Assembly (NCBI GenBank): GCA_944389985.1 | Contig: CALXON010000074.1 | Location: 1-5,847 of the forward strand | DNA: 5,847 bases | Direction: 5' to 3' | Source: an uncultured Spirochaetaceae bacterium | GTDB lineage: Bacteria > Spirochaetota > Spirochaetia > Sphaerochaetales > Sphaerochaetaceae | Part shown: positions 1 to 5,679 of the stretch, in pieces | Position numbering within the stretch: position 1 is the stretch's first letter | How the letters are laid out: each line of letters begins with the position of its first letter | Notes under the pieces: generated by a model | The model's database searches: none | Told to the model about the DNA's origin: nothing | The model's input: the letters and a program-made list of their open reading frames with translations, nothing else | Translations under genes and position numbers: made by a program

Positions 1-1433
1 ACATCGTTCTTGACAGGGCAATGGACACAAAGCGTCCGACAGTGATAGAGATGCATCCGTCCCACCGCTCTCTTTTCGGCACAGTGACGGAGAACAGACC
101 ACCGCATCTTTCAGTCAGCATCGGATCATACCAGAGGGCAGCAGGAGGATTCCTGATCATCAACGCAGAGGAGATCGCATCAGATGAGAGCCTCTGGAAG
201 ACTCTCAGAAGATATATCGAGATGACGGTACGTTCACTCACCTCGTCAGCTGTAATGGGCGAGATGACAGGAGGAGTCAGGCCCTCTCCAATTCCGCTTA
301 TGACAAAGGTCATACTGATCGGAAACGAGAGCACATATGACCATCTGATGGAGAAGGATCCCAAGTTCACGAGATACTTCAGGATCGCACCGGAGTTCGA
401 CTACACGATGGCCGCTGACGAGAAGAACATACAGGGTACGGTGAGTTACCTGAAGACTGTCGGAAAGGACCTCGCGAGTGCGGATGATGATGCATATGCC
501 GAGATACTCCGCTACTCATCATGGCTCGCGGAGGACAGGGGAAGACTCACTGCGGAGCTCTCGCTTCTCGGAGATCTTCTTGAAGAGGCGGGAAAGGCCG
601 CGGCTGAAGACGGAAGCGGCAGCATAAGAGGCGCCGATGTAAGGAAGGCCATAGAGAAGAGAAGCTGGTACGCATCCCTCGAAGAGGACAGGATAAACAG
701 TGAGATCAGATCAGGAGAGATGGTGATAGCGCTCTCCGGAATGAAGACAGGAACCGTGAACGGACTTGCTGTGATGGACAGAGGCACAGCGTCCTTCGGG
801 ACTCCTGCCGTGATATCGGTGGCAGCGGCTCCGGGAAACGAGGGTATCGTGAACATAGAGCATGAGGCGGGACTCTCAGGAGGCATCCACGACAAAGGTC
901 TTCTGATACTCGAAGGCTATCTCAGAACACGTTATGCCCGCACATTCCCTCTCTCACTGTATGCCGGAATCTGCTTCGAGCAGAGCTATGCGGAAGTTGA
1001 CGGGGACAGTGCATCCCTCGCAGAGCTCTACGCCCTGCTCTCCGCAATCGGAGACATCCCGATCAGACAGGACATAGCCGTGACCGGTTCGATGAGCCAG
1101 ATGGGGTCTCTCCTTCCTGTAGGTGGAATCAATGAGAAGATCGAGGGATTCTTCAATGCCTGTTCTGCGGCGGGGCTTTCAGGAACTCAGGGCGTGATCA
1201 TTCCCGAGGTCAACAAATCTGCCCTGATACTCCCGGAGAAGATAGAGAAAGCAATCAATGAGGGTCTTTTCCACATCTGGACCATATCGGATATAGATGA
1301 CGGAATGGAACTTCTGTCAGGGATGAAGAGCGGAGAAAGGGACAGGAAAGGAACATTCCCGCACGGAACATTCAGCAGGAAGGTTGAGGACGGTCTGAGA
1401 AACCTCTGCAGATACAGTCAGGAGAAAGGTTAG
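1..1433 (+). CDS. Lon-related ATP-dependent protease (COG1067 / AAA_32 type), 3' part
   Basis: This is the C-terminal part of a cytoplasmic ATP-dependent serine protease. The frame is open from base 3 (I-V-L-D-R-A before the Met at 21), so that Met is internal and the gene begins outside the window. Numbering from it, residues 8-65 match the end of the Lon-related AAA module (SLFGTV near 17, then GGFLIINAEEI at 42-52, a Walker-B-like strand). Residues about 95-215 are the rest of the ATPase and its helical part. From about 225 the S16 peptidase domain follows (TGTVNGLAVMD). The Ser-Lys dyad is visible: Ser330 in DGDSAS and Lys373 in GGINEKIEGFF, 43 residues apart, as in E. coli Lon (S679/K722). 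Family members are usually about 750-800 residues, so roughly 300 N-terminal residues, including Walker A, are probably missing. The GGINEKIEGFF form favours the Lon-related COG1067 group over classical LonA. The stop (TAG 1431-1433) overlaps the convergent gene. Substrates are unknown. Confidence 0.9.
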   Translation, partial: IVLDRAMDTKRPTVIEMHPSHRSLFGTVTENRPPHLSVSIGSYQRAAGGFLIINAEEIASDESLWKTLRRYIEMTVRSLTSSAVMGEMTGGVRPSPIPLMTKVILIGNESTYDHLMEKDPKFTRYFRIAPEFDYTMAADEKNIQGTVSYLKTVGKDLASADDDAYAEILRYSSWLAEDRGRLTAELSLLGDLLEEAGKAAAEDGSGSIRGADVRKAIEKRSWYASLEEDRINSEIRSGEMVIALSGMKTGTVNGLAVMDRGTASFGTPAVISVAAAPGNEGIVNIEHEAGLSGGIHDKGLLILEGYLRTRYARTFPLSLYAGICFEQSYAEVDGDSASLAELYALLSAIGDIPIRQDIAVTGSMSQMGSLLPVGGINEKIEGFFNACSAAGLSGTQGVIIPEVNKSALILPEKIEKAINEGLFHIWTISDIDDGMELLSGMKSGERDRKGTFPHGTFSRKVEDGLRNLCRYSQEKG

Positions 1434-2185
1434 GAATCCTTCTCAGCCTCCATCCATTTATAGAGCATTATCGCAGCAGCTGATGCGACATTGATCGAGC
1501 CCTTTGCTCCGTACTGCCTTATGGAGACAAGACCGAGGGAAGCTTCTGCCCTTTCCCTTGCCTCTCTGGAGATTCCATCCTCCTCGCTGCCTATTATGCA
1601 GAGTCCTCTTTCGGGAAATCTGAAGTCATCGATGTCCTCTCCTCCCAGTTCAAGAGCGAATACAGGCATATCATCAGGGATTGAGGATATTTCCTTCACA
1701 TCCCATGTAATTCCCTCAACAGTCGATCTTGAGGTCCTCACAGCCCTCGGATGCTCCGGAGATGCTGTTCCCGGTGCTATTGATATTCCCTTGACACCGA
1801 AGGCCTCCGCATTCCTGAACACAGCTCCGACATTGTATGGTGATCTCAGATGATCAAGAAACAGGTAGTGCTCCCTGACCTCCCTTCTGGACCAGTCTAT
1901 CCTGCCCTCCTCGTCCCTGGCATCCCAGTCTGCGGGAGCATCTCCGAGAATTGTCAGGATATGGTAGTAGATATCCTCAAAGGAGAGGCTGTCACCCTTC
2001 TCATAGAACCAGCGTATCTTGTCCTCATCCTCATCGCACACCAGATCGGAGGAAAGGACGATGGAGAGTATCTCATCAAGATACTCCTTACCGGGATCGG
2101 AAGCCGCGGCCTCATGAAAGACATCCGCCGCACGTCTCAGCTGTACCCGCGGTTTAAGCGTCCTGATCTTCTTCGCACTTATCAT
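1430..2185 (-). CDS. TrmH/SpoU-family (SPOUT) RNA 2'-O-methyltransferase
   Basis: A 251-residue AdoMet-dependent RNA methyltransferase, expected to methylate ribose 2'-OH groups in tRNA or rRNA. Residues about 105-245 carry the SPOUT knot: motif 1 at 113-130 (LRSPYNVGAVFRNAEAFG, with Asn118 and Arg124), motif 2 at 196-206 (CIIGSEEDGIS), and motif 3 around 220-242 with GSINVASAAAIMLY (Asn232). The usual I-P-M of motif 3 is changed to S-I-R-Q here. The first 105 residues are an acidic, probably helical domain that does not look like the L30e-type substrate domain of RlmB, so the target nucleotide cannot be named. The ATG at 2185 has a good ribosome site (GGAGG, six bases upstream), which fixes the start although it lies 32 bases inside the end of rsmI. 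Expression is therefore probably coupled to rsmI. The stop overlaps the convergent protease gene by 4 bases. The family call is firm; substrate specificity is open. Confidence 0.88.
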   Translation of the reverse strand: MISAKKIRTLKPRVQLRRAADVFHEAAASDPGKEYLDEILSIVLSSDLVCDEDEDKIRWFYEKGDSLSFEDIYYHILTILGDAPADWDARDEEGRIDWSRREVREHYLFLDHLRSPYNVGAVFRNAEAFGVKGISIAPGTASPEHPRAVRTSRSTVEGITWDVKEISSIPDDMPVFALELGGEDIDDFRFPERGLCIIGSEEDGISREARERAEASLGLVSIRQYGAKGSINVASAAAIMLYKWMEAEKDS

Positions 2186-2858
2186 CTGAAGCCTCCGGTA
2201 TGACCATTATGGCGAACTCACCCTTTATGCTGTCACGGGAAGACAGGGATCCGATGACACTGTCAGCACTTCCCGTGATGAACTCCTCATGAGCCTTCGT
2301 AAGCTCACGCCCCGCAACGATGCGGCATGCTCCGGCCTCCCTCACATCCTCAAGTGTCTTCAGGACCCTGAATGGAGACTCATAGATTATGAACGCCTCA
2401 CCGCGGGAGAAGAGCTCCTGAAGCCGTTTCTGCCTCCTTCCCTTCTTAGGAGAGAGGAACCCCTCAAATGTGAAGCTTTTCCCGATGTTCCCCGCAGCTG
2501 ACACAAGCGTCACCGATGCGGAGGCTCCCGGGATGGGAATGATGCAGTGATCACTTTCTGCTCTGATGTATTCAACAAGCCTTGCGCCCGGATCGGATAC
2601 CCCCGGAGTACCTGCATCGGAGCAGTATGCGATGTTGCTGCCGCCATCAAGGAGTGCGAGTATGCCCTTCGCGCTCTCCTCCTCATTATGCGCATGACAT
2701 GCTATGAGCCTCTTCCTGATGTTGTAATGCGAGAGAAGCTGCATCGTATGTCTTGTATCCTCACATGCGATGACATCGACTTCAGAGAGTATCCTCACAG
2801 CCCTGTATGTAATATCCTCAAGGTTCCCTATCGGGGTCGCTACCATATAAAGGTTCAT
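2154..2858 (-). CDS. rsmI: 16S rRNA (cytidine-1402-2'-O)-methyltransferase RsmI
   Basis: RsmI uses AdoMet to methylate the ribose of C1402 in the decoding centre of 16S rRNA. The tetrapyrrole-methylase-fold signatures are all present, numbering from the ATG at 2858: VATPIGNLEDIT at 6-17, ACEDTRHT at 31-38, SDAGTPGVSDPG at 80-91, and PIPGASA at 108-114. I chose this ATG because family members begin within a few residues of LY(I/M)VATPIGN. The frame also stays open to a GTG at 2891, which would add 11 unconserved residues. Neither start has a convincing Shine-Dalgarno sequence. The protein is 234 residues, shorter than E. coli RsmI (286), and ends in an acidic tail (DDKCEEDQDA), so the C-terminal helical extension of the longer forms is missing. 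It follows the ATPase gene by 42 bases (9 with the GTG start) and overlaps the trmH-like gene. Identification is firm; the exact start is less certain. Confidence 0.93.
   Translation of the reverse strand: MNLYMVATPIGNLEDITYRAVRILSEVDVIACEDTRHTMQLLSHYNIRKRLIACHAHNEEESAKGILALLDGGSNIAYCSDAGTPGVSDPGARLVEYIRAESDHCIIPIPGASASVTLVSAAGNIGKSFTFEGFLSPKKGRRQKRLQELFSRGEAFIIYESPFRVLKTLEDVREAGACRIVAGRELTKAHEEFITGSADSVIGSLSSRDSIKGEFAIMVIPEASDDKCEEDQDA
2192..2196 (-). promoter_or_regulatory. Ribosome binding site of the trmH-like gene, inside rsmI
   Basis: CCTCC on the plus strand reads GGAGG on the coding strand, six bases before the ATG at 2185. It lies in the last codons of rsmI, supports the 32-base overlapping start, and suggests re-initiation by ribosomes finishing rsmI. 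Confidence 0.7.
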
Positions 2859-2900
2859 GGAATGATCATACACATGAATGGGAGTAATCACCAGAGCTGA

Positions 2901-4196
2901 TCATGGGCCGAGAACACCGATCGGAATGACAAAGACACCATCAGACCTCTTGTATGCATATTTTCCACCGGTCAGGACGATCATCAGATCTGGTTCACGA
3001 AGAGGAGCCTGTTCCTTTGTCTCATTGGCTTTCCGTATGAGATCCCTGACTTTAAGAAGATGCTCAGCCCCGCTGTCAATCTGATGACTTCCAAGCTTGC
3101 ACTCAACAAGCGCGAACCGTCCATCTGCAAGATGAATGGTGAAATCAACCTCAAGTCCATACCGGTCCCGGTAATAGGAAAGTGTTCCATCAAGAAGAGA
3201 GGAATATACTCTCAGGTCCCTTGCTGCAAGACACTCGAACAGGAATCCGAAAGTCCTCATATCCTTCAGAAGGAAATCAGGACCGATACCGAGAGCTGCA
3301 GCAGCGATTGACGGATCCGTGAATTCTCTTTTCACACCACTTCTGATTGCTGTTCTGGACCGTATTGCAGGGCACCATGCAGGAACATCCTCAATGACGA
3401 AAAGCCGCTCAAGTGCCACAAGGTACTCATTTAAAGTCTTATCCGATTTTATCACAGAACGGCTTTCAATATCCGCAAGGATCGAAGCTAGGGTAGCAGG
3501 TTCAGATATATGTCTTGCATAAGAACGCAGAAGCAGACGAGTGGTTGTTCCATCCCTTCTGACTCCGTCAACTGTACTTATTTCCGTGTTGCATATACCT
3601 GATAGATAATCACGGGCGATATACAGTTTGGATCTGTCAGAGTTAAGGAAGAGCGAATATGGCCATCCTCCCCGGCATATGGCAAAGGCAAGCTGATCTA
3701 TGGACAGCTGACTCTCACCCACATCGATTTCCTTTTCAGGATTCTCGAAAAGACTTCTGAGAGACACTGTACCGGAAGACTCTTCTGACTCTGCAAGACT
3801 CATCGGATACATCTTCATCCGCGTCACACGTCCTATACCGGAATGACTGATCTTGCTCTCATCGACAGAACTGGAACCTGTGAGAATATACAATCCTGGT
3901 GTACGGCGTCTGTCCGCATCGGTTCTTACAGCATCTCTCAAAGATGGAATGAGCTGCCATTCATCAAGAAGCCTGGGATTCTCTCCTGCCAGCAGAGACA
4001 CTGGATGGGACTTTGCCATCTCAAGGAATCCCGGATCATAGTCAACCTTTTCCTGCAGTTTCAGCACACTTCCGGCTTTCATTTCCGCCGTAGTTGTCTT
4101 ACCGCACCACTTAGGCCCCTCTATCTGCACGGCACTGAATGTCTCAAGCCTGAATTCAAGCTCTTCATCCGCGACACGTTTCAAATATGTCTTCAT
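2901..4196 (-). CDS. AAA_14/DUF4143 ATP-binding protein with PD-(D/E)xK-like C-terminus
   Basis: A 431-residue protein of the widespread family that joins an N-terminal ATPase (AAA_14) to a C-terminal DUF4143 domain. Its role is not established; members are often accessory genes, and some are suspected of links to mobile DNA or toxin-antitoxin-like functions. Walker A is at 27-34 (GPKWCGKT), Walker B at 75-79 (LLDE, Asp78-Glu79), and a sensor-like LTGSSS at 105-110. The C-terminal part has a restriction-endonuclease-like pattern: Asp351 in LEVDF, then Glu365-Cys366-Lys367 in LVECKLG. No membrane segment or signal peptide is seen. The start fits family N-termini (MKTYLKRVADEEL). No Shine-Dalgarno sequence precedes it, so the transcript may be leaderless. 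Two sampled 60-base lines (3421-3480 and 3601-3660) have 23 and 24 G/C, against 35 in 541-600 and 37 in 2581-2640, which hints at a different origin from its protease and rsmI neighbours. A large palindrome lies just upstream. The gene is intact. Confidence 0.88.
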   Translation of the reverse strand: MKTYLKRVADEELEFRLETFSAVQIEGPKWCGKTTTAEMKAGSVLKLQEKVDYDPGFLEMAKSHPVSLLAGENPRLLDEWQLIPSLRDAVRTDADRRRTPGLYILTGSSSVDESKISHSGIGRVTRMKMYPMSLAESEESSGTVSLRSLFENPEKEIDVGESQLSIDQLAFAICRGGWPYSLFLNSDRSKLYIARDYLSGICNTEISTVDGVRRDGTTTRLLLRSYARHISEPATLASILADIESRSVIKSDKTLNEYLVALERLFVIEDVPAWCPAIRSRTAIRSGVKREFTDPSIAAAALGIGPDFLLKDMRTFGFLFECLAARDLRVYSSLLDGTLSYYRDRYGLEVDFTIHLADGRFALVECKLGSHQIDSGAEHLLKVRDLIRKANETKEQAPLREPDLMIVLTGGKYAYKRSDGVFVIPIGVLGP

Positions 4197-4203
4197 AGGA
4201 AAA

Positions 4204-4232
4204 GTCTAAACCGCTATCACAAAAATTGGAAG
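4204..4232 (-). promoter_or_regulatory. Possible weak promoter of the ATPase gene
   Basis: On the minus strand, TTCCAA (4232-4227; 3 of 6 to the -35 consensus) and TAGACT (4209-4204; 4 of 6 to the -10 consensus) are 17 bases apart. Transcription would start close to 4197, directly at the ATG at 4196, which has no Shine-Dalgarno site, so a leaderless mRNA is possible. The -35 box lies in the left arm of the large palindrome, so a protein bound there could block the promoter. The match is weak. Confidence 0.3.
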
Positions 4233-4275
4233 TTAATTTCCACAATTTGTGGAAGTTCGTTTCCTATTTTTGTGG
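4219..4275. repeat. 57-base concentric palindrome in the divergent intergenic region
   Basis: Outer arms 4219-4232 and 4262-4275 are inverted copies matching at 13 of 14 positions. Inner arms 4236-4246 and 4248-4258 match at 10 of 11, including the perfect core TTCCACAA-T-TTGTGGAA (4239-4255). Both pairs share one axis, base 4247, so 23 of 28 positions are complementary, and three of the other five are G-T pairs. Read as direct repeats, 4219-4253 and 4242-4276 agree at 25 of 35 positions with a 23-base period. It may be an operator for a repressor, a cruciform or hairpin, or a repetitive genomic element. No poly-T run follows the stem on either strand, so it is not a typical terminator. Confidence 0.8.
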
Positions 4276-4312
4276 TGAACATAACCTTTCATGAAATTCA
4301 TTCATCTCTGTG

Positions 4313-4341
4313 ATACATCCCGCATGAATTGGTAATATACT
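4313..4341 (+). promoter_or_regulatory. Probable promoter of the LUD-AlkD transcript
   Basis: TATACT at 4336-4341 is a 5 of 6 match to a -10 box. Seventeen bases upstream is only a weak -35 (GATACA, 4313-4318; 3 of 6). The alternative TAATAT (4333-4338) is preceded by TGG, an extended -10. Either would start transcription around 4345-4350, leaving a very short leader. The ribosome site GAGAAGG (4349-4355) ends four bases before the ATG at 4360. Confidence 0.45.
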
Positions 4342-4359
4342 TTTCTGAGAGAAGGTTCT

Positions 4360-4995
4360 ATGGACGCGAATAAGAAGAAGGCAATGCAGGGAAGGATAAA
4401 GAAGACTCTTGAGGCTCTTGAGCGCAACAACATGAACGCAGCCTATGTTAATACAGACGAAGAGGCACTGAAGCTCGTCATGAGTCTTGTTCCTGAGGGA
4501 TCATACACAGCAACCGGAGGTTCTATGACACTCCGCGAGACCGGCATCATGGATTATCTTGAGTCTAAGACCGATCTGCACAAGGAGTACAGGGACGCAT
4601 ACAATGCCTCCTACTACCTTGCATCGGCCAATGCTGTCACGGAACACGGGGAGCTCTATGAAGTCGATGGAAGATCCAACAGGATATCCGCAATGTACTT
4701 CGGACCGGAGAAGGTCATAGTCGTCGCAGGCATCAACAAGCTGGTCCCTGATCTGAGGTCTGCTGTTGTCCGCGTGAAGACTGAAGCAGCTCCTGCGAAC
4801 TGTATCCGCCTCTGCTGTGACACTCCATGTGCGAAGACAGGAGAATGTGCCTCCCCCGCTTTTGACGAGAACCATCTCGGAGCTCTCGGCTGCAAGTCAG
4901 AGGAGAGGATATGCTGCGGCTATGCGGTCTTCGCTCAGCAGAGGATCAAAGGCAGGATAACTGTGATCCTTGTAGGAGAGGATCATGGATACTGA
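4360..4995 (+). CDS. Stand-alone LUD-domain protein (DUF162 / LutC-like)
   Basis: A 211-residue protein of the LUD family, which includes LutC and the LUD part of LutB of the lactate oxidation complex. Many small stand-alone members like this one have no assigned reaction. Visible features are an N-terminal helix rich in Lys and Met (1-27), the TATGGSMTLRETG segment at about 49-61 typical of the domain, a second conserved part ending in VIVVAGINKLVPDL, and a cysteine-rich C-terminus. Cysteines are at 148, 152, 153, 157, 163, 178, 185 and 186, in a TPCAKTGEC ... SEERICCGY pattern that could bind a metal or iron-sulfur cluster. No lutA or lutB gene is next to it, so a lactate role is not supported here. 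It has its own likely promoter and GAGAAGG ribosome site, and overlaps the next gene by 11 bases, so the two are probably co-transcribed. The family is confident; the function is unknown. Confidence 0.85.
   Translation: MDANKKKAMQGRIKKTLEALERNNMNAAYVNTDEEALKLVMSLVPEGSYTATGGSMTLRETGIMDYLESKTDLHKEYRDAYNASYYLASANAVTEHGELYEVDGRSNRISAMYFGPEKVIVVAGINKLVPDLRSAVVRVKTEAAPANCIRLCCDTPCAKTGECASPAFDENHLGALGCKSEERICCGYAVFAQQRIKGRITVILVGEDHGY
4974..4978 (+). promoter_or_regulatory. Ribosome binding site of the AlkD-like gene
   Basis: AGGAG lies six bases before the ATG at 4985 and within the last codons of the LUD gene. It supports the overlapping start and coupled translation. Confidence 0.65.
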
Positions 4996-5590
4996 TTCCC
5001 TGTATGGAGATCTGGCTACGGAGAGCTTCCGGGCATTCAGCGAGAAGCTCTCAAAGGATGACAGATACCCTGTGAAAGGGGAGAGGATTCCGGATCTCAG
5101 GAAGCTTGCGAAAAAAATAGACGACACATCATTTCCGGTTAAATACCATGAGGATGTGATACTTAAAGGGCTTGTCATAGCAGAGCGGAAAGTTCCTTTC
5201 ACGGAGAAGACTGAGGAACTTGATGCACTCCTGCCATATCTTTCAGCATGGGATCACACAGATGTCATAGCCTCATCAATCAGAATCAGGAAAGGAGACG
5301 CGGAACCAGCGCTCCTGTACTTCATGAAGCTTCTGAAGGATGAACGTGTGTTTCCACGCCGCCTCGCCATCATCTTCCTCATGGCCCACAGAAAGCTCTA
5401 TGACAGAGATGTCATTCTCAGCGCCATCGTTTCTGCAGATAATCCTGAATACTATGTCTCAATGGCTGTAGCCTGGGCACTCTCAGTATTCTATGTCGAT
5501 GACAGAAGCACGGAATCCTGTTTCTCCCTTGTCTCGGAGGAGACACGGAGAAGAACAATGCAGAAGATCAGGGATTCCAGAAGATGCTGA
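4985..5590 (+). CDS. AlkD-like DNA alkylation repair protein (HEAT-like repeats)
   Basis: A 201-residue, all-helical protein of the DNA alkylation repair family (PF08713). Family members such as B. cereus AlkD are DNA glycosylases that remove alkylated purines using a HEAT-repeat scaffold. The sequence shows family hallmarks in order: GERIPDLRKLAKKI (about 32-45), ILKGLVIAERK (about 59-69), SAWDHTDVIA with Trp89 and Asp93, FPRRLAIIFLM with Arg125-Arg126, YYVSMAVAWALS in the last third, and a QKIRDSRR tail. Trp89, Asp93 and Arg125/126 are plausible counterparts of the Trp, Asp and Arg that line the AlkD active site; this is from motif position only, not an alignment. The protein is somewhat shorter than typical members (about 220-240). 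The start has AGGAG six bases upstream. It overlaps the LUD gene by 11 bases. Base composition is fairly AT-rich (22 of 60 G/C in 5101-5160). Many family members are untested, so activity is inferred. Confidence 0.85.
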   Translation: MDTDSLYGDLATESFRAFSEKLSKDDRYPVKGERIPDLRKLAKKIDDTSFPVKYHEDVILKGLVIAERKVPFTEKTEELDALLPYLSAWDHTDVIASSIRIRKGDAEPALLYFMKLLKDERVFPRRLAIIFLMAHRKLYDRDVILSAIVSADNPEYYVSMAVAWALSVFYVDDRSTESCFSLVSEETRRRTMQKIRDSRRC

Positions 5591-5603
5591 TAATTTGCTG
5601 ATA
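5585..5603. repeat. Short direct repeat TGCTGATA after the AlkD-like gene
   Basis: TGCTGATA occurs at 5585-5592 (spanning the stop codon) and 5596-5603, followed by a run of six T (5605-5610). No stable hairpin precedes the T run, so I do not call it an intrinsic terminator. Confidence 0.4.
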
Positions 5604-5620
5604 CTTTTTTCATAGACATA

Positions 5621-5649
5621 TTGACATATGTTTCTTTTTATAGTAGCGT
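5621..5649 (+). promoter_or_regulatory. Candidate trpB promoter
   Basis: A perfect -35 box TTGACA (5621-5626) stands in AT-rich DNA upstream of trpB. Seventeen bases further is only a weak -10, TAGCGT (5644-5649), matching at T1, A2 and T6. Better-looking -10 sequences TATAGT (5639-5644) and TATACA (5653-5658) are spaced 12 and 26 bases from it, outside the usual range. The -35 box is the second copy of an imperfect 8-base tandem repeat (TAGACATA/TTGACATA, 5613-5628). Every -10 candidate falls in or overlaps the adjoining palindrome, which fits repression by occlusion. Confidence 0.45.
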
Positions 5650-5656
5650 TACTATA
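5639..5656. promoter_or_regulatory. Operator-like palindrome in front of trpB
   Basis: TATAGTA (5639-5645) and TACTATA (5650-5656) are perfect inverted 7-base arms around GCGT. The 18-base length and the place between -35 box and start codon resemble operators of small dimeric repressors such as TrpR, but the sequence is not the E. coli TrpR consensus and no repressor gene is in the window. A second pairing, GCGTT (5646-5650) with AACGC (5658-5662), overlaps it and is mutually exclusive in RNA. Confidence 0.5.
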
Positions 5657-5665
5657 CAACGCAAC

Positions 5666-5672
5666 AAAGGAG
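5666..5672 (+). promoter_or_regulatory. Ribosome binding site of trpB
   Basis: AAAGGAG lies seven bases before the ATG at 5680. It is the strongest ribosome site in the window and fixes the trpB start over the out-of-frame ATG at 5673. Confidence 0.8.
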
Positions 5673-5679
5673 ATGACAT

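Noticed and set aside
512..895. A 127-codon open frame on the minus strand inside the protease gene
   Set aside because: It is fully antisense to a well-conserved Lon protease frame, has Ser/Pro-rich low-complexity composition typical of such shadows, and no recognisable domain.
2547..2900. A 117-codon plus-strand open frame opposite rsmI
   Set aside because: It is the complement of strongly conserved RsmI motifs and has no family resemblance.
4219..4275. Large palindrome as a CRISPR repeat or transposon end
   Set aside because: There is no spacer-repeat array, no cas gene, no transposase, and no second copy at the far end of the ATPase gene.
4288..4302. Small palindromes TTTCATGAAA and ATGAAATTCAT between the large palindrome and the LUD promoter
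   Set aside because: Arms are only five bases in AT-rich DNA, so chance occurrence is likely.
3843..4313. A 156-codon plus-strand open frame across the ATPase start and the palindrome
   Set aside because: It is antisense to the conserved ATPase N-terminus and has no recognisable family features.
4501..4875. A 124-codon minus-strand open frame inside the LUD gene
   Set aside because: The opposite strand has a clear LUD family match with promoter and ribosome site; this frame has none.
5585..5610. Intrinsic terminator after the AlkD-like gene
   Set aside because: A T run is present (5605-5610), but the sequence before it holds direct repeats, not a stable GC-rich hairpin.
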